NCBI GenBank assembly: GCA_019746355.1
Contig: JAIESC010000005.1
Coordinates: 1 to 41,020, forward strand
DNA: 41,020 nt
Origin: Xanthobacteraceae bacterium
GTDB taxonomy: Bacteria; Pseudomonadota; Alphaproteobacteria; Rhizobiales; Xanthobacteraceae
Direction of reading: 5' to 3'
Shown here piece by piece: positions 25,856 to 35,400 of the stretch. Every line of letters begins with the position of its first letter. Position 1 is the first letter of the stretch. The notes under the pieces are model-generated. The model was not told the DNA's origin and did no database searches. It saw only the letters and a list, made by a program, of their open reading frames with translations. Both the position numbers and the translations under genes were made by a program.

Positions 25856-26617
25856 TCACGATCGCTCGCCGCGGAACCTGCGGCGGTAGTCCGGATCGTA
25901 CAGCGCGCTCTCGCGGAAATCATGGGCGGCCAGCGCTCGGCCGACCAGCACCAGCGCGGTCCGCTCGATCGGCTCGGCGGTCACCTGCGCGCGGATCGTG
26001 CCGAGCGTGCCGCGCAGGACCCGCTCGTCGGGACAGCTCGCCCGCACCACCACCGCGACCGGGCAGTCCTTGCCGTAGAACGGCAGCAACTGGTCGACGA
26101 TCGCGCCGATCGACTGGATGGCGAGGTGAATGACGAGCGTCGCGCCGGTCGCGGCGAAGGCGGCAAGCGTTTCGCCTTCCGGCATCGAGGAGGCGCGGCC
26201 GGGCATCCGCGTCAGCACGACGCTCTGGGCGATCTCGGGCACGGTCAGCTCGCGGCCGAGGACGGCGGCCGCAGCGGCGAAGGCCGGCACGCCGGGGGTG
26301 ACGGTATAAGGAATGCCGAGGCGGTCGAGACGCCGCACCTGCTCGGCGAGCGCGCTGTAGATCGAGAGATCGCCGGAGTGCAGCCGCGCCACGTCCTGCC
26401 CCTGGCCGTGCGCCGCGACGAGTTCCGCCTCGATCTCGTCGAGCGACATCGGCGCGGTGTCGACGACGCGCGCGCCCGGCGGGCAGTGTTGCAGGAGCTC
26501 CTGCGGCACGATCGACCCGGCGTAGAGGCACACGGGACAGCGCGCGATGAGGTCTCGGCCGCGCACGGTGATGAGATCCGCCGCGCCGGGCCCTGCGCCG
26601 ATGAAGTGGACCGTCAC
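25856..26617 (-). CDS. cobM: Precorrin-4 C11-methyltransferase
   Basis: Methylates precorrin-4 at C11 to form precorrin-5. The 253-residue SAM-dependent enzyme has [18 protein letters not shown] at the N-terminus, [28 protein letters not shown] and [15 protein letters not shown], which are the CobM/CbiF signatures. The start is GTG 26617, overlapping the cobE stop as GTGA, so translation is probably coupled. It follows cobL and cobE on the minus strand. Confidence 0.95.
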   Translation of the reverse strand: MTVHFIGAGPGAADLITVRGRDLIARCPVCLYAGSIVPQELLQHCPPGARVVDTAPMSLDEIEAELVAAHGQGQDVARLHSGDLSIYSALAEQVRRLDRLGIPYTVTPGVPAFAAAAAVLGRELTVPEIAQSVVLTRMPGRASSMPEGETLAAFAATGATLVIHLAIQSIGAIVDQLLPFYGKDCPVAVVVRASCPDERVLRGTLGTIRAQVTAEPIERTALVLVGRALAAHDFRESALYDPDYRRRFRGERS

Positions 26618-27000
26618 GTGCAGTCTCCGCTGACCGCGAGCGCGCAGGTCGCGGGACCTAAGGCGACGCGCGGCGCAAGCAGCCGCGCGCCGGGGCCCGC
26701 GGCGGCAAGGGCTGCGGCTTCCGACAGCGACGGAACGCCGGTCGCAGCGAGGACGCGCTCCGAACGGGTCAAAGTGCGTGGGCCGGCGGCTTCAAGATCA
26801 GCCTGCGGCACGAACACGATGTCCAAGCCACGGTCCTTCGCGGCGGCCGCAAGCCCCGCCTCCCCGGCCTTGGCCTGCGAGGTCGCGATCAGGCCCAGCG
26901 AAGCGCCTTCGACTCCGGCCTGCGACAGCGCCGCGCCGATCGCGGCCCCGATCTCGCGCGCCGACGCCCCGGCTTTGCATCCGACGCCCGCCACGATCAT
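26614..27000 (-). CDS. cobE: CobE/CbiG C-terminal-type cobalamin biosynthesis protein
   Basis: A small protein of about 128 residues matching CobE and the C-terminal domain of Cbi[42 protein letters not shown] and [37 protein letters not shown]. CbiG opens the delta-lactone ring of cobalt-precorrin-5A; CobE is thought to assist the matching aerobic steps, though its exact chemistry is not settled. ATG 27000 overlaps the cobL stop as ATGA, and the GTG of cobM overlaps its own stop. An earlier ATG at 27018 is possible. Its position between cobL and cobM, with no cobF in the window, makes it a candidate for contributing to the deacetylation step. Confidence 0.88.
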   Translation of the reverse strand: MIVAGVGCKAGASAREIGAAIGAALSQAGVEGASLGLIATSQAKAGEAGLAAAAKDRGLDIVFVPQADLEAAGPRTLTRSERVLAATGVPSLSEAAALAAAGPGARLLAPRVALGPATCALAVSGDCT

Positions 27001-28244
27001 GGCCTGGTCCAGACCCATTGCGTGACCGGCATCGCCGGGCGCCAGCCGGTTTTTCCGCCGACGCTGTCGGCGCGCGACAGCGCGATCCGCACGAGATCGC
27101 CGCCCTGTGATGCGTGGCGCGCGAGCAGCACCGCCTCGGTCTCGAGCGTCACGGCATTGGCGACGAGGCGGCCGCCCGGCCGCAGCGCGGCGGTCACCGC
27201 GTCGAGCAAGCCCGGCTCGGCGGCGCCGCCGCCGACGAACACGGCGTCGGGTTGCGGCAAGCCCGCGAGGCACTGCGGCGCAGGGCCTTCGACTACGTCG
27301 AGCCCCGGCACGCCGAAGGCCGCGGCGTTGCGCCGGATGCGCGCGGCGCGGTCGGTCCGCGCCTCGACCGCGGTGGCCTTGAGCGACGGATCGGCCAGCA
27401 TCCATTCGATCGCGACCGAGCCCGAGCCCGCACCGATATCCCACAAGCGCTCGCCCTTGCGCGGCGCAAGCGACGACAGCGTCACCGCGCGGATCTCGCG
27501 CTTGGTGATCTGGCCGTCATGCTCGAACAGCGCGTCGGCGAGCCCCGCGGCCCGCGGCAGGATGCGGGCGCCGGCCGAGGCTTCCAGCTCCAGCGCCACC
27601 ACGTTGAGCGCGTCGATGCCGGAAAGCGAGAACTCCGCCGCACGCGCGGCGCGAATACGCTCGCGCGGGCCGCCGAGCGCTTCGAGGACCGTGAGCTTGG
27701 ATGCGCCGAAGCCGATTTCATGCAAAAGCGCCGCGAGCGCACGCGGCCCCTCGCCGTCCGAGGTGAGTGCGAGAAGGCGCGCGCCGGGATGCAGATGCGG
27801 GCGGATCAGGTCGAGCGAGCGCCCGTGCAGCGAAAGGAGCGCAATGTCGGGCAGCGGCCAGCCCATCCGCGCCGCGGCCAGGCTGAACGCCGACGGGGCC
27901 GGCAGCACCAGCATCTCGCCCGGCTCGATGTGCCGCGCCAGCACCGCGCCGACGCCGTAGAAGAACGGATCGCCGGAGGCGAGCACGCAGACGTTGCGGC
28001 CGCGATGCTCGATCACCTCGGCGACGGCGCGCTCGAACGGGCTCGGCCACGGCCGCACCGCGCCGCGGATCAGCGAGCCCGCGAGCTCCAGATGCCGCCT
28101 GCCGCCGAATACGATCTCGGCGCCGGCGATCAGATCACGCGCCACCGGGCTCAGGCCCTCGACGCCGTCCTCGCCGATGCCGACGATGGACAGCCAGCGG
28201 CGCGGCGAGGCAGTCTCAGCGGCGAGTGGACGAACGGACGGCAT
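26997..28244 (-). CDS. cobL: Precorrin-6Y C5,15-methyltransferase (decarboxylating)
   Basis: Bifunctional enzyme of about 415 residues that methylates precorrin-6B at C5 and C15 and removes the C12 acetate carboxyl. The N-terminal half is CbiE-like (WLSIVGIGEDGVEGLSPVARDLI, LASGDPFFYGVGAVLARHI, PAPSAFSLAAARMGWPL); the C-terminal half is CbiT-like, with LWDIGAGSGSVAIEWML and the SAM-binding VEARTDRAARIRRNAAAFG. Start ATG 28244 (MPSVRPL) shares two bases with the ATG of the divergent cobK. A longer open frame to 28349 would run inside cobK. It heads cobL-cobE-cobM, whose members overlap by 4 nt. Confidence 0.94.
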   Translation of the reverse strand: MPSVRPLAAETASPRRWLSIVGIGEDGVEGLSPVARDLIAGAEIVFGGRRHLELAGSLIRGAVRPWPSPFERAVAEVIEHRGRNVCVLASGDPFFYGVGAVLARHIEPGEMLVLPAPSAFSLAAARMGWPLPDIALLSLHGRSLDLIRPHLHPGARLLALTSDGEGPRALAALLHEIGFGASKLTVLEALGGPRERIRAARAAEFSLSGIDALNVVALELEASAGARILPRAAGLADALFEHDGQITKREIRAVTLSSLAPRKGERLWDIGAGSGSVAIEWMLADPSLKATAVEARTDRAARIRRNAAAFGVPGLDVVEGPAPQCLAGLPQPDAVFVGGGAAEPGLLDAVTAALRPGGRLVANAVTLETEAVLLARHASQGGDLVRIALSRADSVGGKTGWRPAMPVTQWVWTRP

Positions 28245-28980
28245 GCGGCAGATTCTCATACTCGGCGGCACGGCGGACGCGCGGCAACTGGCCGGGGCGC
28301 TGGCAAAACGCGCGGACCTGAACGTGACCTTGTCGCTCGCCGGCCGCACCGCCGCGCCCGCGGCGCAGCCGGTTCCGGTGCGGATCGGCGGCTTCGGCGG
28401 CGCCGAAGGGCTTGCGAACTATCTCAGAGCCGAACGCATCGAGGCGCTGATCGACGCCACGCACCCCTACGCGGCGACGATCTCGCGGCATGCCGCCGAG
28501 GCCGCAGCCGCCGCGAAGGTCCCGATCCTCGCGCTGCGCCGCGCGGCCTGGACGGCGGTGCCGGGCGACCGCTGGGTCGAGGCCAGCGATATGCAGGACG
28601 CGGTCAGCGCGCTCGGAGCGGCACCGCGCCGGGTGTTCCTCGCCATCGGCCGCAAGGAGGTCGCGGCGTTCGAGGCCGCGCCGCAGCATCACTACCTCAT
28701 TCGCAGCGTCGATCCGGTCGATCCGCCGCTCGCCGTGCCGGACGCAACCTATATCGTCGCGCGCGGGCCGTTTGCGGAAGCGGACGAGCGCACGCTTCTG
28801 GCCGGGCATCGGATCGAATGCATCGTCGCCAAGAACAGCGGCGGCGACGCCACCTACGGCAAGATCACGGCGGCACGCGCGCTTGGCCTCACCGTCGTCA
28901 TGCTGCGGCCGCCCGCCCTGCCCGACGTCCCGGCGGTGCCAACCGTCGGGAGCGCAGTGGCGTGGCTCGATCATCGGTAG
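28243..28980 (+). CDS. cobK: Precorrin-6A reductase
   Basis: NADPH-dependent reduction of precorrin-6A to precorrin-6B (precorrin-6Y). The 245-residue protein begins MRQILILGGTADARQLAGAL, has LIDATHPYAATISRHA, VFLAIGRKEVAAFEA, YIVARGPF and the C-terminal IVAKNSGGDATYGKITAARALGL with VVMLRPPA, all CobK signatures. ATG 28243 overlaps the divergent cobL start codon, so the two genes begin on the same four bases in opposite directions. It converges on cobJ, with a palindromic repeat between the stops. Confidence 0.95.
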   Translation: MRQILILGGTADARQLAGALAKRADLNVTLSLAGRTAAPAAQPVPVRIGGFGGAEGLANYLRAERIEALIDATHPYAATISRHAAEAAAAAKVPILALRRAAWTAVPGDRWVEASDMQDAVSALGAAPRRVFLAIGRKEVAAFEAAPQHHYLIRSVDPVDPPLAVPDATYIVARGPFAEADERTLLAGHRIECIVAKNSGGDATYGKITAARALGLTVVMLRPPALPDVPAVPTVGSAVAWLDHR

Positions 28981-28984
28981 CGAG

Positions 28985-29056
28985 GCGTCAGTCCGGGGCG
29001 CGCCTGCCAGCGCGTGAACGCGCTTAGGGCGGCGTCCCGGAATGACGGCGGGAGAG
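28985..29056. repeat. Degenerate palindromic repeat between convergent cobK and cobJ
   Basis: Left arm GGCGTCAGTCCGGGGCGCGCC is answered by GGCGTCCCGGAATGACGG, and a small hairpin GCGCGTGAACGCGC sits in the middle. The arms are a worn version of the element at 38953-39058. Placed between two facing stops, it may act as a bidirectional terminator. Confidence 0.65.
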
Positions 29057-29060
29057 CTTT

Positions 29061-29822
29061 TCATTTGCCGTCCCCGGCAAAGCGCGGGGTGTAGACCAGC
29101 GGCGCGCGGCCCGGCCGCGCGATCATCCGCGTCATCGGCGAGCCGACGATGATCAGGGTCGCCATGTCGGCCGCGGACGGATCGGCCTTCTCGAGCTCGC
29201 AGACCAGGACCTTTTCCTGGTCGCGACCGACGGCGCGCCCGAACACCACAGGCGTCGCGGCCGGCAGCTGCGCCCGCAGCCGCTCGAACGCCTTGCCGAG
29301 TTGCCAGGGGCGCGCGCGCGAGATCGGATTGTAGAGCGCGATGACGAAACCAGCGCCGGCGGCCGCGTCGAGCCTGCGCTCGATCACGTCCCAGGGCTTC
29401 AGATTATCGGACAGCGAGATGGCGCAGAAATCGTGGCCGAGCGGCGCGCCGACGCGGGCCGCGACCGCGAGCATGGCGGTGACGCCGGGCACGACCGAGA
29501 CATCGAGATCGCGCCAGGCCCGTTCGCCGCCGTCGATCTGCTCGCACACGGCGGCGGCCATGGCGAACACGCCCGGATCGCCGCCCGACACGATCGCAAC
29601 CTTCGCGCCGTCCGCCGCGTGGCGCAGCGCCGCGGCGGCCCGGCTTCCCTCCTCGCGGTTGTCGGAGGCGTGGCGGGTCTGGCCTGAACGCTGCGGCACG
29701 CGATCGAGATAGGGACCGTAGCCATAGAGCGCGTCGGCCGCGTCCAGCGCCGCCGCGGCCTCCGGCGTCAGTGCCTGCGGGCCGCCCGGCCCGAGGCCTA
29801 TGACGGCGAGCGCGCCGCTCAC
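29061..29822 (-). CDS. cobJ: Precorrin-3B C17-methyltransferase
   Basis: Methylates precorrin-3B at C17 with ring contraction to precorrin-4. The 253-residue SAM-dependent enzyme has LAVIGLGPGGPQALTPEA, ALYGYGPYLDRV, VAIVSGGDPGVFAMAAAV, VVPGVTAMLAVAARVGAPLGHDF and FVIALYNPISRARPWQLGKAFERL, which are characteristic of CobJ/CbiH. The start is GTG 29822 in a GTGA overlap with the cobI stop. It is the last gene of the riboswitch-controlled minus-strand operon and ends against the palindromic repeat facing cobK. Confidence 0.95.
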   Translation of the reverse strand: MSGALAVIGLGPGGPQALTPEAAAALDAADALYGYGPYLDRVPQRSGQTRHASDNREEGSRAAAALRHAADGAKVAIVSGGDPGVFAMAAAVCEQIDGGERAWRDLDVSVVPGVTAMLAVAARVGAPLGHDFCAISLSDNLKPWDVIERRLDAAAGAGFVIALYNPISRARPWQLGKAFERLRAQLPAATPVVFGRAVGRDQEKVLVCELEKADPSAADMATLIIVGSPMTRMIARPGRAPLVYTPRFAGDGK

Positions 29823-30544
29823 GGCCGTTTCTCCCAGCCGGGCACGAGGATCACCGAGAAATACGGCGCGGCCTCGTCGCGCTTGTCGGCAAGCGGCATG
29901 GTGACGGCTTCGGCCGTGGTGCCGCGCTCCACGTAAATCGCCTGCGCCAGCCGTCCGGTCCGGTCGAGCACGCGCCGCACCTTCGGGAGATGCCGGCCGA
30001 GCTTCATCACCACCGCCGCGTCGGCGTCGGCGAAGCGGCGCTCGAGCTCGGCCTCCGGCAGCGTGGCGGGAAGCACGACGAACACGTCGTCGCCCTGGGC
30101 GATGGGGGCGCCGGCGGAAGCCCAGCAGCCGGACATCGCGGTCACCCCCGGCACGATCTCGACGCGATAGCGCGGCGCGAGCCGCACATGCAGGTGCATG
30201 TAGGAGCCATAGAACAGCGGATCGCCCTCGCTGATCACGGCGACCGTGCGGCCGGCGTCGAGGTGGCCCGCGACGGCTGAGGCGGAGTGGTCGTAGAACG
30301 AAGCGATGGCCTCGCCATAGGCGGCGCAGTCCTTCGGCAATTCGGTGGTCACGGGATAGAGCAGCGCAAGCTCCTCGACACCGGGGCGCAGATGGCCCTG
30401 GATGGTGCGGCGGGCATTGCTTTCGTTTCCCGCCTTGGCGAAATGCGCGACGACATCGGCTTCGGCGAGCGTCCGCGCCGCCTTCAAGGTGAGAAGCTCC
30501 GGATCGCCCGGCCCGACGCCGACGCCAATAAGCCGCCCGCTCAT
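29819..30544 (-). CDS. cobI: Precorrin-2 C20-methyltransferase
   Basis: Methylates precorrin-2 at C20 to precorrin-3A. The 241-residue protein shows LIGVGVGPGDPELLTLKAARTLAEADVV, VISEGDPLFYGSYMHL, VEIVPGVTAMSGCWA and FVVLPATLPEAELERRF, the expected CobI/CbiL segments. ATG 30544 overlaps the cobH stop (ATGA), and its own stop overlaps the cobJ start. Order and overlaps indicate one tightly coupled operon. Confidence 0.95.
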   Translation of the reverse strand: MSGRLIGVGVGPGDPELLTLKAARTLAEADVVAHFAKAGNESNARRTIQGHLRPGVEELALLYPVTTELPKDCAAYGEAIASFYDHSASAVAGHLDAGRTVAVISEGDPLFYGSYMHLHVRLAPRYRVEIVPGVTAMSGCWASAGAPIAQGDDVFVVLPATLPEAELERRFADADAAVVMKLGRHLPKVRRVLDRTGRLAQAIYVERGTTAEAVTMPLADKRDEAAPYFSVILVPGWEKRP

Positions 30545-31176
30545 AGTCCCGCCCTCGCCAGCGCATTGACCGCCGCAGCCGTCATGGCGCTGCCGCCGAG
30601 CCGGCCGCGCACGATCAGATAAGGAATGCCCAACGGATCGGCGGCGAGCGCCTCCTTGGATTCGGCGGCGCCGACGAAGCCGACCGGAATGCCGAGAATG
30701 GCCGCGGGCCTCGGTGCGCCCTTTGCCAGCATCTCAAGAAGATGAAACAGCGCGGTCGGCGCGTTGCCGATGGCGACGACAGCGCCCGCAAGGCGATCGG
30801 TCCAAAGCTCCAGCGCCGCGGCCGAGCGGGTCGTGCCGAGCTGCTTCGCCAGCTCCGGCACGCGCGGGTCGTGCAAGGTGCACAGCACGTCGTTTTTGGC
30901 CGGCAGCCGCGCGCGCGTGACGCCATGCGCCACCATCTCGGAGTCGCACAGGATCGGCGCGCCGGACCGCAGCGCATCCCGCGCAGCCACGACAAGATTG
31001 CCACCGAACGCGATGTGGCGCGCGGCGTCGGTGCTGCCGCAGGCGTGCACCATCCGCACGACGACGTCGGCCTCCTCGGCCGAGAAGCGCGACAGGTCGG
31101 TCTCGGCGCGAATGATCGCAAACGAGCGCTGGTAGATCGCAGTGCCGTCGCGGATGTATTCGTGGCCGCGGTTCAT
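30541..31176 (-). CDS. cobH: Precorrin-8X methylmutase
   Basis: Moves the methyl group from C11 to C12 of precorrin-8X, giving hydrogenobyrinic acid. The 211-residue protein has IYQRSFAIIRAETDLSRF, VVRMVHACGSTDAARHIAF with the catalytic His, PILCDSEMVAHGVTRARL, GNAPTALFHLLEML and ILGIPVGFVGAAESKEAL, all highly characteristic of CobH/CbiC. ATG 31176 overlaps the cobG stop and its own stop overlaps the cobI start. Confidence 0.96.
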   Translation of the reverse strand: MNRGHEYIRDGTAIYQRSFAIIRAETDLSRFSAEEADVVVRMVHACGSTDAARHIAFGGNLVVAARDALRSGAPILCDSEMVAHGVTRARLPAKNDVLCTLHDPRVPELAKQLGTTRSAAALELWTDRLAGAVVAIGNAPTALFHLLEMLAKGAPRPAAILGIPVGFVGAAESKEALAADPLGIPYLIVRGRLGGSAMTAAAVNALARAGL

Positions 31177-32429
31177 CGCGAGACTCCGTCGGCCAGAAGC
31201 CGCTCAAGCGCAGCGGACAGCGCGTCTGCCTTGGCGGAACTCACAAGCCTGCCGTTCCAAAGGATGTCGCAGGCGCCGGCGCGGCCAATGATTGCAAGCT
31301 GTGTCGGCGCCTGATGCGCGCAACCCTTGGCGCATCCCGACAGATGGACCGGGCCAGCGATGTTCGCTGTGCGGACCGCCTGCGCCACAGCGGGCGCGAG
31401 CGCGCGGGCGGGAATTTCGCCGGACGCGCAGATCGGCGCGCCGGCGCAGGCGATCACCCGGCGGCGCGGATCGGCGGGATCGGCGATGAATCCGAGGGAC
31501 GTTGCGCGGGCGGCACAGCCGCGCGCCGCGGTTTGCGGCATGCCGACGAAAAGGAGCGCACGGCCCGGCGCGGTGCGCAGCCCGGTTGCGCCGGCGCGCT
31601 CGGCCTCGACGATCAGACGGCTCAACGCTTCCGCATCGGAATGGCCAAACGGCAGCGCGATGCCGACGACCGCACCGGACCGCAAGGCGTGAATGCCGAC
31701 GGGTTCGGCCGCGGCCTTCGCGGCGGGAGCCGATGCCTGCTTTAGGATGCCGGCAAGCGCGGACGCGAACTTCGCGGCGCCGGCGCTTTCGACGGCCTTG
31801 TGCATCCGCTCCGGTGAAAACGCCGCCAGCAGCTCGAAGAGATGCGTCACACATTCGGCCGCGCGGTCCACCGGAATGGTGCCGATGGAAATAGCCGAGG
31901 CGACCGTGCCGCCGAGCGCCACATGCAAACGGATGCCGTGATCGGTCCGAACCGCGCACAACCGGACATCGGCCGCGACGTCGTCGAGATGCAGGGCGCC
32001 GCCGCCATCGACAATGACCGAAACCTTGGCGGAAAGCTTCGAGGCCGGCGCCGACGCGACCAGCGCTTGCCGCAACTCACCGGCGATGGCGCCGGCGTCG
32101 GCGAGGCTGGTGTCATCGAGACCGGACAGAGCATCCGGCAGCACCGGGATGCCCTCCTGCGCCGGAATGCCGAGCGCCGCGACCTCGGCCGCGAACGGGC
32201 CGGCGCTCGCGGCCGTGAGCCCGCGCACCTGGATGCTGCCGCGCGAGGTGATCTCGACGATGCCGTTGCCGTGGCGGCGGGCGGCGGCGCAAAGCCCGCT
32301 GAAGGCCGACAGCGCGATGGTCGCGCCCGAAGGCGTGAGCCGGGCCAGCAGCCCGTCGCCGGTCGCCATCGGCGCGGAAAGGCCGGGGCATGCCCCGCGT
32401 CGCATCGGCGGCTGGAGGGGCGCGTTCAT
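31173..32429 (-). CDS. cobG: Precorrin-3B synthase (sirohaem/Fe-S monooxygenase)
   Basis: Oxygen-dependent hydroxylation of precorrin-3A at C20 with gamma-lactone formation, the marker of the aerobic pathway. The 418-residue protein belongs to the nitrite/sulfite reductase-like family: RRGACPGLSAPMATGDGLLARL, ITSRGSIQVRGL, two ferredoxin-like repeats, and the cofactor cysteines in CAGAPICASG and LSGCAKGCAH. The gene lies between cobN and cobH with ATGA overlaps on both sides. The presence of intact CobG, rather than CobZ, indicates the Pseudomonas denitrificans-type route. Confidence 0.93.
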   Translation of the reverse strand: MNAPLQPPMRRGACPGLSAPMATGDGLLARLTPSGATIALSAFSGLCAAARRHGNGIVEITSRGSIQVRGLTAASAGPFAAEVAALGIPAQEGIPVLPDALSGLDDTSLADAGAIAGELRQALVASAPASKLSAKVSVIVDGGGALHLDDVAADVRLCAVRTDHGIRLHVALGGTVASAISIGTIPVDRAAECVTHLFELLAAFSPERMHKAVESAGAAKFASALAGILKQASAPAAKAAAEPVGIHALRSGAVVGIALPFGHSDAEALSRLIVEAERAGATGLRTAPGRALLFVGMPQTAARGCAARATSLGFIADPADPRRRVIACAGAPICASGEIPARALAPAVAQAVRTANIAGPVHLSGCAKGCAHQAPTQLAIIGRAGACDILWNGRLVSSAKADALSAALERLLADGVSR

Positions 32430-35400
32430 TCGGCTGCCTCCGCGCGCGGGTCGAATGGCGCGCCGGTGTCGTTGCGGCGCGGATGCCAGAGGCCGAGCCG
32501 CCGCGCCTGCTCGAACCGCGCGGCCATCGCTTTCGCCGCCGCCGGGTTCTCGCGCGCGAGGAACGCGCGAACCTCCGGGTCGGCGAGATAGGCGTCGTGA
32601 ACGAGATCGAGGAGCGCGCTCGGCACCGCACCGGTCAACTGCGCGAAGTCGACCAGGCGGTCCACGGTCTCGGCGAGCTCCGCCGCGCCGCGCGGACCGT
32701 GGCGCATCTGACCGGCGATGAAGCGCGGATTGACCGCCCGTGCACGCACGATCCGCGCCAATGCCGCGGCAAGCGTCCGCGCGCGCGGTCGCCGCGGATC
32801 GGTCGTGTCGAGCATCACGAGATCAGGGGTGCGCCCGAGCGAAGCGGCCGCGGCGGCAAAGCCGCCGACAAAGGCTGCGTCCTCCGCGCCTTCGAGCAGA
32901 TCGCGGCCGGCATCGTCGCCGGTGTGAATGAGAACGTCGGCGGCGGCGACACGATCGGCAAACCGGCCAGGCGCAGCGACGGCTTCTCCGTCGGCCCCGC
33001 CGTAAGCATGCGACGCCGCGGCAAGATAGGCAGCACCGATGTCGTCGTGGTCGCTGTCGCCGCCGATCATGTCCTCGATGCCCGCGCCATAGGCGCCGGG
33101 CGCGGTGCCGTAAATCCGCGCCAAAGCATGCTTCGCATCGCCGTTCGTCGCGCGGCGGATCGCGGCCAGCGGATTGTCATCGGCGGTTTCGTCGCGCGCC
33201 GCCACGGCCTTCACCGCGGCGTCGAGCAGCGCGATCTGCGCCGGAAACAGATCGCGGAACAGGCCGGAGATGCGCCAGGTCACATCGACGCGGGCGCGGC
33301 CGATCGCGGCGCAGGGCAGCACCTCGACGCCGGTGACGCGGCCGGTCGCCGGGTCCCATGCGGGCCTGCAGCCCATCAGCGCCAGCCCCTGCGCGATCTC
33401 CTCGCCGCCGGTGCGAAGCGTGGCGCTGCCCCAGAGGTCGATCACCAGCGCGCGCGGCATCTCGCCGTGGGACTGCATATAGCCGCGCAGCACCTCGTCG
33501 GCGGCCATGCGGCCGAGCTCCATTGCGGTCGGCGTCGGCAGCATGCGCGGGTCGGCGGTGTAGATGTTGCGGCCGGTCGGCAGCACGTCGCGGCGCTCGC
33601 GGTGCGGCGAGCCCGCGGGACCGGGCGCGACGCGGCGACCGTCGAGCGCGTCCAGAAGGCTCGAACGTTCGCGCTCCGCGCTCGCGCACCGCTCGGCTTC
33701 GGCGGCGGCGGCCGCGCGGCCGTAGATGTGCTGGCCGTCCTTGATGGCGAGATCCTTGAGATCGCAGAGCCAGGCATCGATCCGGCGCAGCGCTTCGTTC
33801 GGCGCGGCCGCTGCGTCGACGCCGGCCTCGCGGGCGAGGCCGCTCTGCCGCGCGGTCTCGACGATCAGCCGGGCGAGCCGCTCGCGCCGCCTCCAGTCGA
33901 GGCCGTCGGCCTGCGCGTATTCGTCGACCAGTTGCTCGAGCTTGCGGGCGTCGCCGGACAGGTCGGCGCCAACCAACGGCGGCGGCAGGTGGCCGATGGT
34001 GACGGCGGCGAGCCTGCGCTTGGCCTGCGCCGCCTCGCCCGGATTGCTGACGATGAACGGATAGACCACCGGCAGCGCGCCCAGCACCGCCTCGGGGTAG
34101 CACGACGCGGTCAGCGCCACGGCCTTGCCAGGGAGCCATTCCAGCGTGCCGTGCGCGCCCATATGCACCACGGCGTCGAAACTGTGCTGCAGCCAGAGGC
34201 CGAACGCCATCAGCGCATGGCGCGGCGGCAGGGCGGGATCGTGATAGTCGGCGCGGCGGTTGCCGGCGCTGCCCCGATCGGGCGCCAGCGCGACCGTGAT
34301 GTTGCCAAAGGATGTGGCGCGGAAGGAAAACACGCCGTCGCGGACATCGGCATCGGCTTCGGGCGCGCCCCAGGTTGCGCCGATCCGCTCCCCGATCGAG
34401 GACGGGCGTTGGGCGAGCGCGTGACGATAGGATTCGACCGTCATGCCGCCGGCGTGTTGTTCGAGCGCGCGGAGCAGGTCGTTCGAGGATTGCGGGGCTT
34501 TGGTCACCGCGTACCCGGCCTGGGCGAGATCGTTCAGCAGCGCGAGCACGCTGGCCGGCACGTCGAGACCGACCGCATAGCCGGTGCGGCCGGCCGCGCC
34601 GGGATAATCCGGCATCAGCACGGCGATCCGCCGCTGCGCGCGCGGCGTGGCCTGCAGCTTTGTCAGCGCCACCACGCGCTCCGCAACCATCGCGATCCGG
34701 TCGGGCTCGGGCCGGTTGACCATGGCGGTGAACGACAGGCCGTCGAGCGGGGCCGACGCATCCTTGAAGGCGGCGGCGCCGGCGAGCACGCGGCCGTCGA
34801 GCTCGGGCAGCACCACGTGCATCGCGAGGTCGGCGGCGCCAAGCCCGCGCGGGCTGTCGAGCCATGCCGCGCGCCTGGTGGTGGCGATGACGGCCTGCAG
34901 AACCGGGACGCCGGCGTCATCGAGCGGCGATGCCGAGGCGCCGTCGCCGGTTGCGGCAAAGGCCGTGGTGGCGACGATGACCGAGGGTGCGAGCCGCGCC
35001 ATCGCGTCGCGCAGGAACGCGGCCGATGGCGCGTCCTTCAGGCTGGTCACGAACAGCGGCGCAGGCGCGAGGCCGCGCGCCGTCAAGGCCTCGCAAAGCG
35101 CGTCGATCGGCGCCACATCCGCGGCCAGGAGCATCGAGCGATAGAACACGACGGGAATGACCGGCCGGCCCTGCGGCAAGATTGCCAGCAACCGGTCGAA
35201 CCCGACCGTCTGCTCCGAGGAAAGATACGCGCCGAAGCGCGGCAAGGGCTGCGGCTCCGCGTGCTCAAGCGCAACGCCGGCATGGGCGGAAAGCCTGCGC
35301 AACAAAGCGCGGAGGTTGTCGCTGCCGCCCTCGCGGAAATATCCGAGCAGCGCGGCGAGCTCCTGCGGCGGCAAGGTCGAGCATCCGGCCAATCTTGGAT

